A DNA stretch of 64,000 bases from Streptomyces tuirus (GCF_014701095.1 NZ_AP023439.1:7118001-7182000), one strand, 5' to 3'; numbered from the stretch's first letter, positions 17,318-25,819 are shown. A program made the numbers and translations. The notes: generated by a model not told the origin, from the sequence alone.

Positions 17318-17465
17318 GGGGCCGGCCTTTCCCGTGACGACGTGATCAACAGGACCCTATGGCGCCGAGGCACCGGGGCAAAGGAAGGGGGCCGCGGGCC
17401 GTGGTGGTGCCGCCGGGCCGGGAAAACCCTTTGCCGTGAGGCCCGGCGGCTGCTGGGGTCCGTCC

Positions 17466-18239
17466 ATGGATCATGCGGAGCTGCTCACCCTGTTCGACCG
17501 CGACCTGCGTGAGGGAGCGCGGCCGGACGGTCCCGACGCCCGTGTCGAGCGGACCGGCGACGTCGTCCGCCAGGTGGCCCCGGCGCCGGGCTGGAACGGC
17601 GTGCTGTGGTCCGCCCTGGACGAGGCCGGAGCGGACGCGGCGATCGCCGACCAGGTCGGTCACTACACCGGGCTCGGCCTGGACTTCGAGTGGAAGCTGT
17701 ACGGGCACGACCGGCCGGTGGACCTCGGGCTGCGGCTGCGCGCGGCCGGGTTCACGCCCGGCCCCGAGGAGACCCTCCTGATCGGCGAGGCCGCCGGTCC
17801 GGCCCGAGCCGCCGCACCGCCCGAGGGCGTGCGCGTCGTGCAGGTCACCGACCCGGCGGGCGTCGATCTCGTGGCCGACGTGCACGAGAAGGCGTTCGGC
17901 GCGGACAGCTCCTGGCTGCGCCACCAGCTCCTCGCCCGGCTGTCCGACCCGGACAGCGTGGTCGCCGTCGTGGCGCTGGCCGGCGACGAGCCGGTGAGCG
18001 CGGCGCGCATGGAACTCGTGCCCGGCACACCCTTCGCCGGCCTGTGGGGCGGCGGCACCGTCCCGGGCTGGCGGGGCCGCGGCATCTACCGCAGCCTCGT
18101 GGCCCACCGGGCCCGGGCTGCGGCGACCCGTGGCTACCGCTACCTCCAGGTCGACGCCTCCAGCCAGAGCCGGCCGATCCTGGAACGGCTCGGATTCCTG
18201 CCGCTGACGACCACGACGCCGTACGAGTACGCGTCCTAG
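17466..18239 (+). CDS. GNAT N-acetyltransferase
   Basis: 257-residue acetyltransferase with a C-terminal GNAT fold (about 120-257). The acetyl-CoA loop is VPGWRGRGIYRSLVAHR, preceded by AGLWGGGTV and followed by RGYRYLQVDASSQSRPILERLGF. The N-terminal 110 residues form a partner domain seen in many Streptomyces GNATs. ATG 17466 begins the family-like sequence MDHAELLTLFDRDLR. A strong hairpin lies about 150 bases downstream. The acceptor substrate is unknown. Confidence 0.88.
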   Translation: MDHAELLTLFDRDLREGARPDGPDARVERTGDVVRQVAPAPGWNGVLWSALDEAGADAAIADQVGHYTGLGLDFEWKLYGHDRPVDLGLRLRAAGFTPGPEETLLIGEAAGPARAAAPPEGVRVVQVTDPAGVDLVADVHEKAFGADSSWLRHQLLARLSDPDSVVAVVALAGDEPVSAARMELVPGTPFAGLWGGGTVPGWRGRGIYRSLVAHRARAAATRGYRYLQVDASSQSRPILERLGFLPLTTTTPYEYAS

Positions 18240-18389
18240 CCGTCGGCTGGAAGCCGCTTCACGCGTCGCGCGGCGAGGGCTCCCCGCGATGCGGGCGGCG
18301 AGCCGCGGCAGAGCCTCGGTAATGGGGGGGGGCAACAGGCGCGTCGGAAGTGAGGGAGAGGGGGCCGGCCGGCGCGGCCCACGTGAACG

Positions 18390-18414
18390 GGCCGGTCCAG
18401 TGCGCGGACCGGCC
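18390..18414. terminator. hairpin between convergent genes
   Basis: Perfect 9-base stem GGCCGGTCC / GGACCGGCC with a 7-base loop, followed on the plus strand by TTCTGCTCCTTTCC. It sits between the GNAT gene (plus) and the SPW-repeat gene (minus) and likely ends transcription from one or both. Confidence 0.75.
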
Positions 18415-18436
18415 TTCTGCTCCTTTCCGGCGGGCG

Positions 18437-18877
18437 TTACGGCCTGGGCGAGGCCTTCGCCGCCGTTCCGGCGCACACCAGCCCGAGGACCACGGCCAGT
18501 GCACCGATGATGATGTTGTTCCACACGACACCGGCGTCCGGGCTTTCGCCGACGACCCACGGCGAGACGATCATCCACACCCCGAGCGCGCACATGGCCC
18601 AGCTCAGGCCGTACATGCGCTCCGGAGCGCGAGTGAACCCGAGCGCCAGCAGGCCGATAGCGATGCCCATGATCAGGTTGTGGGTCGCGAGGGCAGGCTG
18701 GCTGGTCGTGTAGTGGACGATCCACGGGGAGGCGGCGCAGTACAGACCGAGCAGGAACACCGGTCCGTCCACGAGCGCCACATCGCGGCCGCCGAGCATG
18801 CGGGCGTACCGGTCCCGCATCTCGGAGGCATCCGGATGGCTGGTGATATCCCCTCTGGTGGGCGAGACGTGGGCCAT
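18437..18877 (-). CDS. SPW-repeat membrane protein
   Basis: 146-residue membrane protein with two SPW repeats, each a pair of helices carrying SPW: CAASPWIVHY near 52 and MIVSPWVVGES near 105. Four membrane segments are visible after a cytoplasmic N-terminus of about 35 residues. The ATG is preceded by GAAGGAGACG, an excellent ribosome site. The family is restricted mainly to actinobacteria and proteobacteria; function unknown. Confidence 0.9.
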   Translation of the reverse strand: MAHVSPTRGDITSHPDASEMRDRYARMLGGRDVALVDGPVFLLGLYCAASPWIVHYTTSQPALATHNLIMGIAIGLLALGFTRAPERMYGLSWAMCALGVWMIVSPWVVGESPDAGVVWNNIIIGALAVVLGLVCAGTAAKASPRP

Positions 18878-19106
18878 GATTCGTCTCCTTCGTGGTGCAG
18901 GGCGACCGCGTCTGGTGGGGCATGCGGTAAACGCCGCGTAAGCGCCATTCTGCTCTTATCTTTCCTTTATGTGTAGAGGTCGGCGAAGGGTACCGGGATC
19001 TACCCGGCAGTACATGTCCGGGCGGATCGGGGGCATCCGCATGTCTACGACATGCGACCGATCGACGTCGCCCCAGGGCGGCGCGGGACAGGGGAGGGCA
19101 GCGGAC

Positions 19107-19283
19107 GTGACTGCGGCCATCAGTGCGAAGGTGTTGGAACGGTTCCCGGCGGGGTCTCCGCGCGGATCGTGGCCCGCGGAGGAGTACGCGGCGCGCCGCC
19201 GCGCCGAGGGTGAACCCGCAACCGTCGTGATGGACCTGGAATCGGACGCCTTCCTCGTGGTCGTTCCGGCGGACGGCGACTGA
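19107..19283 (+). CDS. small hypothetical protein (58 aa)
   Basis: 58-residue protein starting at GTG with GGGGAGGG ending 8 bases upstream, an excellent ribosome site. The sequence contains RFPAGSPRGSWPAEEYAARR and ends in a hydrophobic strand VVMDLESDAFLVVVPADGD. Third-position GC matches real genes. It is divergent from the SPW gene with a 230-base shared upstream region. Function unknown. Confidence 0.65.
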   Translation: MTAAISAKVLERFPAGSPRGSWPAEEYAARRRAEGEPATVVMDLESDAFLVVVPADGD

Positions 19284-19300
19284 GGCGGCCCCCCCCGCAT

Positions 19301-19343
19301 CGCAACGAGATCCGCCCCTCGCCCGCACCGCAACGAGATCCGC
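19301..19343 (+). repeat. 15-base direct repeat pair
   Basis: CGCAACGAGATCCGC occurs at 19301-19315 and again at 19329-19343 (28-base period), just downstream of the small gene. It looks like a short tandem duplication; no function is evident. Confidence 0.6.
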
Positions 19344-19454
19344 GCCCCCGGGCCGCGCCGGTCCGCGTCGGCCGAACCGGGGGCGCCCGCAGGCCTTTCC
19401 AGGGCGCCACTCGTGAAATGGCCGGTCCGGGATACGAGATGAGCCGCGAATTCC

Positions 19455-19484
19455 TTGACGGCCCTCGACGTCCACTGCCACGAT
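19455..19484 (+). promoter_or_regulatory. candidate promoter of leader peptide and FMN reductase
   Basis: TTGACG (19455-19460), 18 bases, CACGAT (19479-19484). Transcription starting 7-8 bases downstream would begin at or next to the leader ATG at 19492, i.e. a leaderless short reading frame, the usual form of actinobacterial cysteine leaders. Confidence 0.5.
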
Positions 19485-19491
19485 CCATGGC

Positions 19492-19575
19492 ATGACCATG
19501 CGACTGGACCTCACGCGGCGACGCCACGTCGACCTCGCACGCGTCTCCAGCGCTTCCTGTCGCGCAGCAGCCTGA
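19492..19575 (+). CDS. cysteine-type leader peptide (27 aa)
   Basis: Short reading frame MTM-RLDLTRRRHVDLARVSSASCR-AAA. The core TRRRHVDLxRVSSAxCR is the recurrent signature of actinobacterial leader peptides located before sulfur-assimilation genes, in which ribosome stalling at Cys codons controls the downstream gene. A Cys codon (TGT at 19558-19560) lies near the end, as expected. About 190 non-coding bases with hairpin potential separate it from the FMN reductase start. I infer attenuation in response to cysteine or sulfur supply. Confidence 0.8.
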   Translation: MTMRLDLTRRRHVDLARVSSASCRAAA

Positions 19576-19764
19576 GTCCTTCGGCTCGCCGCTCCCTCAC
19601 ACCGCCGGTTTCCGCCATCGGCCGGCCATTGCCGTGCCGACGGGATGCCACGCGCGGTGCATTCCCCTCACGCCTGAATTCGCCACTTCGGCACGCCCTT
19701 TCACCTGTGCCCCCGAATTCGGCGGTGCCCGCGCAGTCGCGCCTCATTTCGGAAAAGAGAGCCC

Positions 19765-20319
19765 ATGGCCACCGTCCTGTCCGTCTCCGGCAGCCCTTCC
19801 GCCTCCTCCCGTACCAGCCGACTGCTGCGCCACCTCGACAAGCGGCTGGCGGCCCAGGGGCATGACGTGATCCCGCTCGACGTCCGCACCATCCCCGCCG
19901 AGGCCCTGCTCGGCGCCGACTTCCGACACTCCGCGATCGTCGAGGCCGCCGAACTGTTCGCGCGGGCCGACGGCGTCGTCGTCGGCACACCCGTCTACAA
20001 GGCGTCCTACTCCGGTGTCCTGAAAGCCCTGCTGGACCTGCTCCCGCAGTACGCGCTGACCGGCAAGACGGTACTGCCGCTCGCCACCGGCGGCAGCGTC
20101 GCCCATGTGCTGGCCATCGACTACGCCCTGCGCCCGGTGCTCACCTCCATGGGCGCGGCCCACATCGTGCAGGGCTGGTTCACCCTCGACAAGGACATCA
20201 CCGTGCAGGACGACGGCTCCCTGACCGTCGCGCCGGCCGCGACCGAGGCGCTGAGCCAGGTGGTCGACCAGTTCTCCACGGCGCTCGGCCGCGTCCCGCT
20301 GCTGGCCGCGGCGGTCTGA
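19765..20319 (+). CDS. NADPH-dependent FMN reductase (SsuE family)
   Basis: 184-residue flavodoxin-fold FMN reductase of the SsuE type, which supplies reduced FMN to two-component monooxygenases in sulfonate desulfurisation. Motifs are SVSGSPSASSRTSRLL (phosphate-binding loop), GVVVGTPVYKASYSGVLKALLDLLP and LPLATGGSVAHVLAIDYALRP. A GAAAAGAGA site lies just before the ATG. Its upstream cysteine leader supports a sulfur role. It converges with an acyl-CoA-dehydrogenase-like flavoenzyme that could use the reduced flavin. Confidence 0.92.
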   Translation: MATVLSVSGSPSASSRTSRLLRHLDKRLAAQGHDVIPLDVRTIPAEALLGADFRHSAIVEAAELFARADGVVVGTPVYKASYSGVLKALLDLLPQYALTGKTVLPLATGGSVAHVLAIDYALRPVLTSMGAAHIVQGWFTLDKDITVQDDGSLTVAPAATEALSQVVDQFSTALGRVPLLAAAV

Positions 20320-20422
20320 CACCGCACGCCGACCGGCCACCGCACGCGAAGGTCGACCCCTGGAACGGGACTTGGGCGTACTGGCGTTCGTGGGACGGGG
20401 CGCCGGACGCGCCCCGCCTCGG

Positions 20423-21472
20423 CTAGCCGGACGCCAGCGCGCCGAGGTGCGCCCGGCGTGCCTCGGACGTCTGGCCCTGCACCAGCAGGAACATGCCCTC
20501 GCGCGCCAGCCGTTGGGCCCGGCTGTCCAGGGCCATGGAGCGGCCGCCACCGGCCACGATCGCAGCGGTCGTGGCCGCGCGCAGGAGGTCGTACGCCCGC
20601 GTCTTGACGGCCAGTCGTTCCGGCACGGAGTCCTGCCGGGCGGGCCGGTCGGCCAGGGCGTAGGCCTCCTGCCGTACCTCGTCGAGCCTGGCCCGCAGCG
20701 ACCGGGCCGTCTCCCGGCCCTCCGGCGTCTGCGCCACCAGGTCCAGCGCCGCGTCCGCCACCCCGAACACGGCCGGACTGGCGTTGGCGGCCCGGGGGAG
20801 GTCGACCAGGGCGAACTCCTGCTGCGGGGTGCGCAGCACGACCGACTCGTCCGGAACCCACAGGCCGTCCAGCTCCAGGGACACCGTCCGCGCGGCGGTG
20901 AGGGCCGCGAGCCGCATCGGTGCCGACGGCGTCAGCCCCGGCTGCGCGCGGGCCTCGGCGAACGCGAACACCACCTCGGCCGAGTCCGTCACCCCGGCCA
21001 GCAGCATCACGTCGTTCAGCCCCCAGCCCGTGTACCAGGGCACCCGGCCCTCGAACCGCCAGCCGCCCCCGTCGGCGGCGGCCCGCACGGGCACCCGGGG
21101 GAAGGCACGGACATGGGCGAACGCGATGCCGGCCATCAGCTCGCCGGTCGCCAGTGGGCGCAGCAACTTCTCCCGGACGGGGGAGTCGTAGGTGGCGAGC
21201 AGCTTCACCGGTGTGTGGTGCTGTGTCTGCACGAACCATGTGGAGCAGCACGCCCCGGCCAGGATCTCCGCGGTCTGCCGCGCCACGGCCACGGGCGCGT
21301 CCGCCCCGCCGTACTCCCGCGGCGCGACCACCCCCAGCAGCCCGGCCCGCTTCACCGCCTCGACATGGCTCGCGGGCACCCCCTCCTGGTCGACGCGCTC
21401 GGCCTGCGGGACGAGGAGGTCGCGCGCCAGTCGCTGTGCGCCGGTGACGAGCGGATGGGGTGTGGTGGTCAT
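20423..21472 (-). CDS. acyl-CoA dehydrogenase-fold flavin monooxygenase-like protein
   Basis: 349-residue protein of the acyl-CoA dehydrogenase fold. It resembles the SfnB/DszC-like group acting on reduced sulfur compounds: VVAPREYGGADAPVAVARQT in the N-terminal helical domain, a middle beta domain with GWRFEGRVPWYTGWGLND, and a C-terminal helical domain ending GMFLLVQGQTSEARRAHL. It lacks the obvious catalytic glutamate of beta-oxidation enzymes, which favours a flavin-dependent oxygenase. It lies downstream of the AmiC-like gene on the same strand and converges on the FMN reductase. Role in sulfur scavenging is inference. Confidence 0.75.
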   Translation of the reverse strand: MTTTPHPLVTGAQRLARDLLVPQAERVDQEGVPASHVEAVKRAGLLGVVAPREYGGADAPVAVARQTAEILAGACCSTWFVQTQHHTPVKLLATYDSPVREKLLRPLATGELMAGIAFAHVRAFPRVPVRAAADGGGWRFEGRVPWYTGWGLNDVMLLAGVTDSAEVVFAFAEARAQPGLTPSAPMRLAALTAARTVSLELDGLWVPDESVVLRTPQQEFALVDLPRAANASPAVFGVADAALDLVAQTPEGRETARSLRARLDEVRQEAYALADRPARQDSVPERLAVKTRAYDLLRAATTAAIVAGGGRSMALDSRAQRLAREGMFLLVQGQTSEARRAHLGALASG

Positions 21473-21542
21473 GGGAGGGATTCTCGCGGTCGAGCGGCGC
21501 GGGGCGCCGATCCGGGGGCGTGTCGTCGGCCGGCCCGCGCTG

Positions 21543-22652
21543 TCAGGGCCGCGCTTTCAGCTCCGTGAGCACGTCGAAGTCGAGCCCGTCCGCCCGCGCC
21601 AGGTAGATCCGCTGGCGCACATGGGCGTCGCGCAGGTGCAGCAGCCCGCGCGGGCCCTCGTACGACACCGCCCCCGCCCCGGCCGCCGCGCCGATCGCCG
21701 CGACGTCCAGCGTCCCGGCCCTCTTCAGCAGCGCGGCCAGCAGCAGCACACCCTCGTAGCAGGACTCGCCGAGGCTGCCGAGGGCGGGCGCCTGGACGCC
21801 GTAGCGGGCGGCGTACTGCCCGTGGAAGTCGAGCGTGTCGCGAGTGGCCAGCGAGGCGAAGAACCCGGCCGTGCTGTAGAGGTCCTCGGTGGCCTCCGGG
21901 CCGCTCGCCACCAGCATGTTCTCGCCCATCAGCGTACTCAGCCGCAGACAGCGCGCGGGCAGGCCGTACGCCGCGAACGCCCGGTTGAAGCGCACCGCGT
22001 CACTGCCGACGAGCAGCATCAGCACGGCGTCGGCGTCCGAGCGTTCGACGCGGCGCAGCGCCGGCTCGAAGTCGTGGGTGCCCAGCGGCAGGTACGCCTC
22101 ACCGGCGACGCACCCGCCGCGCTCCCGGGCGTACCGTCGGGCCGAGCGGGCCGTGTGCCGCGGCCACACATAGTCGTTGCCCACCACGAACCAGCGCCGC
22201 ACTCCGCGCTCGCGGGCCAGCAGATCCATCGCCGGCCGGAGCTGGTCGCGCGGGGTCTCGCTGGTCAGGAACACCCCCGCCGTGTCCTCCCCGCCCTCGT
22301 ACAGCGCGGTGTACACGTACGGGACGCGGTGTGCGATCCGCGGTGCGAGCGCCCGCCGCACGGAGGAGATGTGCCAGCCGGTGACGCCCTGTACGGCGCC
22401 CAGGTCCACCAGCGCCTCGACCTCGTCGGCGATGTCGTGCGGCGCGCCCGAGCCGTCGACCGGCATCAGCCGGAGCTGTCTGCCGAGCACGCCGCCGTCC
22501 CGGTTGACCTCCTCGGCGGCCAGCCGCGCGCACAGCTCACAGGTGGGCCCGAAGATCCCGGCCGGCCCCCGCAGGGGAAAGACGAGGGCCACGCCGAGCA
22601 CGGAGTCGTCGGCCGTGAACCACTCGGGCCCGGGAAGGTCGCGCCGGAACAT
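21543..22652 (-). CDS. AmiC/urea-type ligand-binding protein without signal peptide
   Basis: 369-residue periplasmic-binding-protein type I fold of the amide/urea group (AmiC, FmdD, UrtA). Signatures are LGVALVFPLRGPAGIFGP at the N-terminus, AAEEVNRDGGVLGRQLRL, the cleft segments ALYEGGEDTAGVF and RWFVVGNDYVWPRH, and GESCYEGVLLLAALL. No signal peptide or lipobox precedes it from the only in-frame ATG (22652), and no permease or ATPase gene is nearby. It may therefore be a cytoplasmic sensor like Pseudomonas AmiC rather than a transporter component. It is divergent from a MarR regulator across an 81-base region with a perfect dyad. Confidence 0.8.
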   Translation of the reverse strand: MFRRDLPGPEWFTADDSVLGVALVFPLRGPAGIFGPTCELCARLAAEEVNRDGGVLGRQLRLMPVDGSGAPHDIADEVEALVDLGAVQGVTGWHISSVRRALAPRIAHRVPYVYTALYEGGEDTAGVFLTSETPRDQLRPAMDLLARERGVRRWFVVGNDYVWPRHTARSARRYARERGGCVAGEAYLPLGTHDFEPALRRVERSDADAVLMLLVGSDAVRFNRAFAAYGLPARCLRLSTLMGENMLVASGPEATEDLYSTAGFFASLATRDTLDFHGQYAARYGVQAPALGSLGESCYEGVLLLAALLKRAGTLDVAAIGAAAGAGAVSYEGPRGLLHLRDAHVRQRIYLARADGLDFDVLTELKARP

Positions 22653-22692
22653 GACGTCATGATTCAGGCTCGCGGGGACGAACTCCAGTGCG

Positions 22693-22727
22693 TCTCCTAG
22701 GATGGACACCCCTCGGCACCTAGGAGA
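22693..22727. promoter_or_regulatory. perfect inverted repeat, likely MarR operator
   Basis: TCTCCTAGG (22693-22701) and CCTAGGAGA (22719-22727) are perfect inverted repeats spaced by 17 bases, and each contains the self-complementary CCTAGG. A TAGGAT -10-like hexamer (22698-22703) overlaps the left arm. The site lies between the divergent MarR and AmiC-like genes, as expected for an autoregulated MarR operator. Confidence 0.65.
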
Positions 22728-22733
22728 GCAGGG

Positions 22734-23174
22734 ATGCCCAGCCCCACCCCGCCGCGTCGGCCCGACGACCTCGTGCAGTTGCTGACGCGGGCCGTACGGC
22801 TCGCGGCGCGCCGGTTGCAGGGCGTGCTGGAGGCGGAGGGCTGCTCGCTGGACGCGTGGCGGGTGCTGGCCTCGCTGTCGGACGGCGAGGGGCACCACAT
22901 GACGGGGCTCGCGGAGGCCGCCTTCCTGCCGCCGCCGACGCTGACCAAGCTGGTCGACCAGCTCGTCGACCAGAACCTCGTGCACCGCAGGGTCGATCCC
23001 TTCGACCGCCGCCGCATCCTCGCCCATCTCACCCCGCGCGGCCAGGAGTACTGGCGGCGCGTCGACCGGGCGGTCCGCGCCGGCCGGCCCTCGCTCGGCG
23101 ACGGCGACGACGACCTCCTGCGGTCCCTGCTCCACCGGCTGGCGGCGACGCTGGAGGATCCGGCGCGCGTGTGA
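22734..23174 (+). CDS. MarR-family transcriptional regulator
   Basis: 146-residue winged-helix regulator of the MarR family. The layout is an N-terminal dimerisation helix, GCSLDAWRVLASLSDGEGHHMTGLAEAAFLPPPTLTKLVDQL (first helices and recognition helix), the wing DRRRILAHLTPRGQEYW, and a C-terminal dimerisation helix. The ATG has AGGAGAGCAGGG upstream, which also forms part of the dyad operator. It probably represses itself and the divergent AmiC-like gene; the ligand is unknown. Confidence 0.92.
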   Translation: MPSPTPPRRPDDLVQLLTRAVRLAARRLQGVLEAEGCSLDAWRVLASLSDGEGHHMTGLAEAAFLPPPTLTKLVDQLVDQNLVHRRVDPFDRRRILAHLTPRGQEYWRRVDRAVRAGRPSLGDGDDDLLRSLLHRLAATLEDPARV

Positions 23175-23264
23175 GCGTTCCAGGACGCCGGGCAGCACGG
23201 ACGGGTCTCCGGTCGCGCCGGGCCGACCGAGGATTGACGGGCCGTCGACCAGCACGGACGCCAA

Positions 23265-23309
23265 CAGGTCTATACCTGACTGGTCTACACCCTTGACTGG
23301 TACAGACCA
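23265..23309 (+). promoter_or_regulatory. three tandem DasR-like (dre) sites / chitinase direct repeats
   Basis: Three imperfect palindromes of the dre type (TGGT-N4-ACCA) occur: AGGTctatACCT at 23266-23277, TGGTctacACCC at 23281-23292 and TGGTacagACCA at 23298-23309. The last two also form the classical chitinase-promoter direct repeat (GACTGGT at 17-base spacing). DasR is the GntR regulator of N-acetylglucosamine and chitin metabolism, so repression relieved by amino sugars is expected. Confidence 0.72.
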
Positions 23310-23449
23310 ACGCGGTTGAGTGTGGCTTCCACAGCCCCCCACCACGGCCGCCCCCACGCCGTGACCGGACCTCCGGTGCGTGCGGTCGAGGGCCCGCTTC
23401 GCCCTGCCCTCGTCAGGGAGCGGCCGTGTCCCGCGAAGGAGTTGAACCC

Positions 23450-24340
23450 GTGTCGAGACGCCGTATCTCCGCAGTCCTGGCCACCCTCGCCCTCGCCGGC
23501 GCAGCGCCGGTTCTGCTGCCCGCCTCGAACGCCTCGGCCGCCGCCTGCTCCAGCTACCCGAACTGGACGGCCGGGAAGTCGTACAACGCCGGCGACATCG
23601 TCCGCTACACCGACGGCAAGGCGTACATCGCCGAGCACGCCAATCCGGGCTACGACCCGGTCATCAGCACCTGGTACTGGGAGCCGTACGCCTGCGACAG
23701 CGGTCCGGGCACGCCCAACGCGCGCTTCGTCGTGAGCGAGGCGCAGTTCAACCAGATGTTCCCGAACCGGAATTCGTTCTACAGCTACAGCGGTCTCACC
23801 GCGGCCCTGAGCGCCTACCCCGGCTTCGCCAACTCCGGCAGCGACACGGTGAAGAAGCAGGAGGCCGCCGCCTTCCTCGCCAACGTCAGCCACGAGACCG
23901 GCGGTCTGGTGCATGTGGTGGAGCAGAACACCGCCAACTACCCGCACTACTGCGACTGGGGGCAGCCCTACGGCTGTCCGGCCGGACAGGCCGCCTACTA
24001 CGGGCGCGGCCCGATCCAGCTGAGCTGGAACTTCAACTACAAGGCCGCGGGCGACGCGCTCGGCATCGACCTGCTGAACAACCCCTGGCTGGTGCAGAAC
24101 GACTCGGCCGTCGCCTGGAAGACGGCCCTGTGGTACTGGAACACCCAGACCGGCCCCGGCAGCATGACCCCGCACAACGCCATGGTGAGCGGCGCCGGGT
24201 TCGGCCAGACGATCCGCAGCATCAACGGCTCCCTGGAGTGCGACGGCAAGAACCCGGCCCAGGTGCAGAGCCGTGTGAACAACTACCAGCGGTTCACGCA
24301 GATCCTCGGGACGTCCCCCGGAGGCAACCTGTACTGCTGA
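23450..24340 (+). CDS. secreted chitinase, CBM5/12 + GH19
   Basis: 296-residue secreted chitinase. It has a signal peptide (about 1-30), a carbohydrate-binding module of family 5/12 (about 32-80; YPNWTAGKSYNAGDIVRYT, STWYWEPY), a short linker and a GH19 catalytic domain (about 92-296). The catalytic region shows NVSHETGGLVHVVEQ (first glutamate) and YYGRGPIQLSWNFNY. GTG 23450 is preferred over 23426 because AAGGAG stands 8 bases before it and it begins the RRR-type signal peptide. DasR-like sites in the promoter fit induction by chitin breakdown products. Confidence 0.93.
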   Translation: MSRRRISAVLATLALAGAAPVLLPASNASAAACSSYPNWTAGKSYNAGDIVRYTDGKAYIAEHANPGYDPVISTWYWEPYACDSGPGTPNARFVVSEAQFNQMFPNRNSFYSYSGLTAALSAYPGFANSGSDTVKKQEAAAFLANVSHETGGLVHVVEQNTANYPHYCDWGQPYGCPAGQAAYYGRGPIQLSWNFNYKAAGDALGIDLLNNPWLVQNDSAVAWKTALWYWNTQTGPGSMTPHNAMVSGAGFGQTIRSINGSLECDGKNPAQVQSRVNNYQRFTQILGTSPGGNLYC

Positions 24341-24409
24341 CGCGGGACCGTGCGGCGTGGTGTCATGCGAGATGTCATGAACCTGACGATTGACCGAAGG
24401 GCATCCCTC

Positions 24410-25777
24410 ATGCGCCTACGCACCCCCCACGCCCTGCTCGCCACGACCGCGGCACTGGCCGCCGCGGTCGTGGCTCCGCAGCCCGCTGCCGCCGCCGTTC
24501 CGGCACCGGGCCCGTACTACGTCCAGAGCGCCACGACCGGCCTCAACGCGGCCGACAGCGGCGGCGCGGTGGAGCAGCACAGACCCCGCGGCAACGAGGA
24601 CCGCCAGCAGTGGCAGTTGAAGCCGAGCGGGTCCTCCTACCTGCTGGAGAACACCGTCGCGCCCGGCAGCTGCCTCGGCCGCAGTGGCGACCAGGCCGCG
24701 ACCGTCGCCTGCGCGAGTGCCGACGCCGGGTGGGAGATCAGCCCGACCGGCGCCGACCGCTACACGCTCAAGGTCCCGGGAACCACCCGCCACCTCACGG
24801 TCGCGCCCAAGCCGCCCGGCGCCACCTACCCCGCCCGGCTCGTCCTCGGCGGATCCGGTGACCTCGCCGCCTGGTACCTCACCCCGGTCACGCCCGCCAC
24901 GCGGCCCATGCCGCCGCAGGACCGGCGCACCCTGGACCAGGTCACCTTCCTCACCACGCACAACGCCTACGCCAACGGCGTCGACGGCGGCTTCGCCCCG
25001 CCCTTCGTCAACCTCGCGCCCAACCAGAGCCGCGGCATCGAACGCCAACTCGCCGACGGCGTACGCGGATTCATGCTGGACATCCACCAGACCCCCGACG
25101 GCGCGATCCTCTGCCACAACAGCTGCACCCTCGTCAGCAGGCCCGTCGCCCTGTGGGTCGACCTCCAGCGCATGGTCGACTTCCTCAAGGCCCACCCCGA
25201 CCAGTTCGTCACCGTCTTCCTGGAGGACTACGTCGATCCGGCCGTCCTGCGCGCCGAACTCGCCCGTGTCAACGGCCTGTCGGACGTGCTCTACCGGCCC
25301 GATCTCACCGGCGTCCGGCAGAGCGGCTGGCCGACCATGGCCGACCTGGCCGCCGCCGGCGACCGGCTGCTGATCTTCACCGACCACAGCCGCTCCGCCG
25401 ACCAGGCCGCCGGCCTGACCCGGGACAGCTTCGGCGTCATGTACCAGTCCGAGTGGACCGTCGAGAACTACTGGTCGATGGGCTCGGGCCTCGGCACCTC
25501 CGACTGGTCCTGCTACAGCCGCTGGTACGGGGCCGACACCAACATCCCGCTGACCCGCACCGAACCCGGATTCCGCCCGCTGTTCGTCATGAACCACTTC
25601 CGTGACGTCCCGCTCACCGGCACGGCCGGCACGGACAACACCAAACTCGCCGACCGCGCCCAGAGGTTCTGCCAGCCGGCCGCCCGCAAGAAGCCCAACT
25701 TCCTCGCCGTGGACCACTACGACCGCGGCAACCCGGCCTCCGCCGTCACCACCCTCAACTCCTACACGTATCCGTAA
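24410..25777 (+). CDS. secreted PI-PLC X-domain protein
   Basis: 455-residue secreted protein. It has a signal peptide (about 1-30; LLATTAALAAAVVA), a beta-trefoil-like region of about 130 residues (YYVQSATTGLNAADSGG, DRQQWQLKPSGSSYLLEN), and a phosphatidylinositol-phospholipase-C X-type TIM barrel. The barrel shows DQVTFLTTHNAYAN (first catalytic His), GVRGFMLDIHQ, AILCHNSC (second His) and FVTVFLEDYVD. Substrates may be phosphoinositides or other lipids. It follows the chitinase by 69 bases on the same strand and may share its transcript. ATG 24410 has AAGGG upstream. Confidence 0.87.
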   Translation: MRLRTPHALLATTAALAAAVVAPQPAAAAVPAPGPYYVQSATTGLNAADSGGAVEQHRPRGNEDRQQWQLKPSGSSYLLENTVAPGSCLGRSGDQAATVACASADAGWEISPTGADRYTLKVPGTTRHLTVAPKPPGATYPARLVLGGSGDLAAWYLTPVTPATRPMPPQDRRTLDQVTFLTTHNAYANGVDGGFAPPFVNLAPNQSRGIERQLADGVRGFMLDIHQTPDGAILCHNSCTLVSRPVALWVDLQRMVDFLKAHPDQFVTVFLEDYVDPAVLRAELARVNGLSDVLYRPDLTGVRQSGWPTMADLAAAGDRLLIFTDHSRSADQAAGLTRDSFGVMYQSEWTVENYWSMGSGLGTSDWSCYSRWYGADTNIPLTRTEPGFRPLFVMNHFRDVPLTGTAGTDNTKLADRAQRFCQPAARKKPNFLAVDHYDRGNPASAVTTLNSYTYP

Positions 25778-25819
25778 ACCGGCTTCGCCGGCCCGTGTGC
25801 CGTGTGTGAGACTCCGCCG

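Noticed and set aside
19576..19764. Riboswitch between the leader peptide and FMN reductase
   Set aside because: I recognise no conserved riboswitch core there; simple attenuation hairpins downstream of the leader are sufficient.
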